Shown here: piece after piece, positions 14,530 to 15,078 of the stretch
How positions within the stretch are numbered: the stretch's first letter is position 1
Layout: the number at the start of each line of letters is the position of its first letter
Assembly (NCBI GenBank): GCA_052148155.1
Contig: JBKQIY010000255.1
Location: 1-15,078 of the forward strand
DNA length: 15,078 bases
Reading direction: 5' to 3'
From: JBBQER01 sp052148155
GTDB taxonomy: Bacteria > Actinomycetota > Acidimicrobiia > IMCC26256 > PALSA-610
Notes under the pieces: generated by a model
Database searches by the model: none
Told to the model about the DNA's origin: nothing
What the model saw: only the letters and a program-made list of their open reading frames with translations
Position numbers and translations under genes: made by a program

Positions 14530-15078
14530 GTGCACAGCGTCCTCGCCGAGACTGTCGAGCAACTGGAAAGTTCTCACCGATCTGCACGAACACCGTCGAA
14601 GCATCGGTGACCCGACGGTGCGATGGGCCAACGGTGCGCCGAACCTCCTCCGCGTCGTCCCAACGGCCTTCGCTCGCGCGCGTCGCGGTTTCGCCTGCCC
14701 GGAATGAGAACACCGTCGCGTTGGTCAGGCTGCGCAGCCGGCAGTTCGCGTGGTCGAACGCCGCCCGGGTTGGAAACAAATCGCGAGTGGCGGGTTGTGT
14801 GAAGGTCGGGCGTAGCCCGCGGCGGGCTTTTCAGAGTCGCTGGTCTCACAACAATCGCCTCACACACGAGGACTGATCAGAGAGGCACGGCATGAATTCC
14901 TTCGCTCAGCGGCACCGGCCGATCTCACAGGCCAGCGAGATCGAAGAGCCGACGGATCGTCGGCCCCGGCACGTCCACTCAGGCTGAGAGCGGTCCGGGC
15001 GGCCCATCCCGATCTCTTGGACGGTTCTCGTCGGATTTCGTAGTGTTTGTACAGGAACGCATGGAAGACTTGCTCCGG
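14530..15078. other. Right-edge region, no firm gene
   Basis: No gene is firmly supported. On the minus strand a frame runs in from the window edge to a stop at 14860-14862 (73 codons). It reads PEQVFHAFLYKHYEIRREPS near the edge and then becomes Arg/Ser/Ala-rich, so it could be the tail of a gene starting outside. Another minus frame holds GPTIRRLFDLAGL before a stop (14925-14978), reminiscent of the end of STAS-domain proteins, but it is too short to call. Confidence 0.3.
14814..14831 (+). terminator. Weak terminator-like hairpin
   Basis: AGCCCGC-G-GCGGGCT is a perfect inverted repeat that can fold with a 5-nt loop, and it ends in TTTT. It resembles a short plus-strand terminator. It lies about 285 bp after the cyclase stop, so it may end the cyclase transcript or that of an unrecognised RNA. 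Confidence 0.45.

Noticed and set aside
14943..14950. GAAGAGCC, matching the outer 8 bp of the ISL3-like ends
   Set aside because: Only about 8-9 bp match the terminal repeat. There is no partner end nearby and no flanking direct repeat, so it is probably chance.
14925..14978. STAS-domain C-terminus (GPTIRRLFDLAGL) on the minus strand
   Set aside because: Only 17 residues between stops, with no STAS core upstream in any frame. The resemblance is too short to call.
1..15078. CRISPR array or other regularly spaced repeats
   Set aside because: No set of short repeats with even spacing is visible. The only repeats are the inverted ends, the target duplication and the two tRNA-derived copies.

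Overview
The window is high-GC and reads like an actinobacterial chromosome. The supporting signs are an F420-type (LLM-class) oxidoreductase, a branched-chain-amino-acid-type solute-binding lipoprotein, paired ACMSD-type amidohydrolases with an SDR, a lysine-rich histone-like protein and frequent GTG starts. The gene mix would suit an uncultivated Acidimicrobiia-like lineage, but that placement is inference. No complete tRNA or rRNA gene is present.

Positions 1-3220 are an accessory, partly decayed region. Positions 449-1677 have the anatomy of an insertion sequence: perfect 22-bp terminal inverted repeats that begin GGCTCTTC (ISL3-type ends), bounded by an exact 8-bp direct repeat, AGAAAAGC. 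There is no transposase inside; the only gene is an LLM-class oxidoreductase. This looks like a transposase-less mobile insertion cassette carrying a metabolic gene. It landed at the foot of a strong terminator hairpin (1681-1716). Next come two direct copies of the 3' half of a tRNA-Arg(TCT), about 945 bp apart. Each is followed by a minus-strand remnant of a tyrosine integrase C-terminus (the first with two frameshifts), so this is a graveyard of tandem integrations. Between them lies a tiny unit made of a 19-bp palindrome, a 31-codon ORF and a strong terminator.

Positions 3278-5853 encode exported proteins on the plus strand: a secreted V8/trypsin-like serine protease and a Liv-type solute-binding lipoprotein. 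Positions 5890-10214 form a divergent catabolic-looking block. The minus strand carries amidohydrolase 1 then an acetoacetate-decarboxylase-like protein. The plus strand carries an SDR then amidohydrolase 2, paralogous to amidohydrolase 1. A 73-bp intergenic region separates the two arms. The enzyme set (alcohol/ketone redox, metal-dependent C-C or C-N cleavage, beta-keto-acid decarboxylation, with a substrate-binding protein next door) suggests uptake and breakdown of one class of carbonyl compound. The substrate cannot be read from sequence.

Positions 10988-11774 hold a histone-H1-like DNA-binding protein and a small helical protein. A minus-strand pair follows: a 34-aa membrane peptide and a lipoprotein of the phosphoesterase/phospholipase C family whose C-terminus is frameshifted. 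A class III adenylate cyclase with a full catalytic residue set lies at 13753-14529. The remaining gaps (1-432, 1717-1984, 4064-4452, 10215-10987, 13237-13752, 14530-15078) show no convincing gene.
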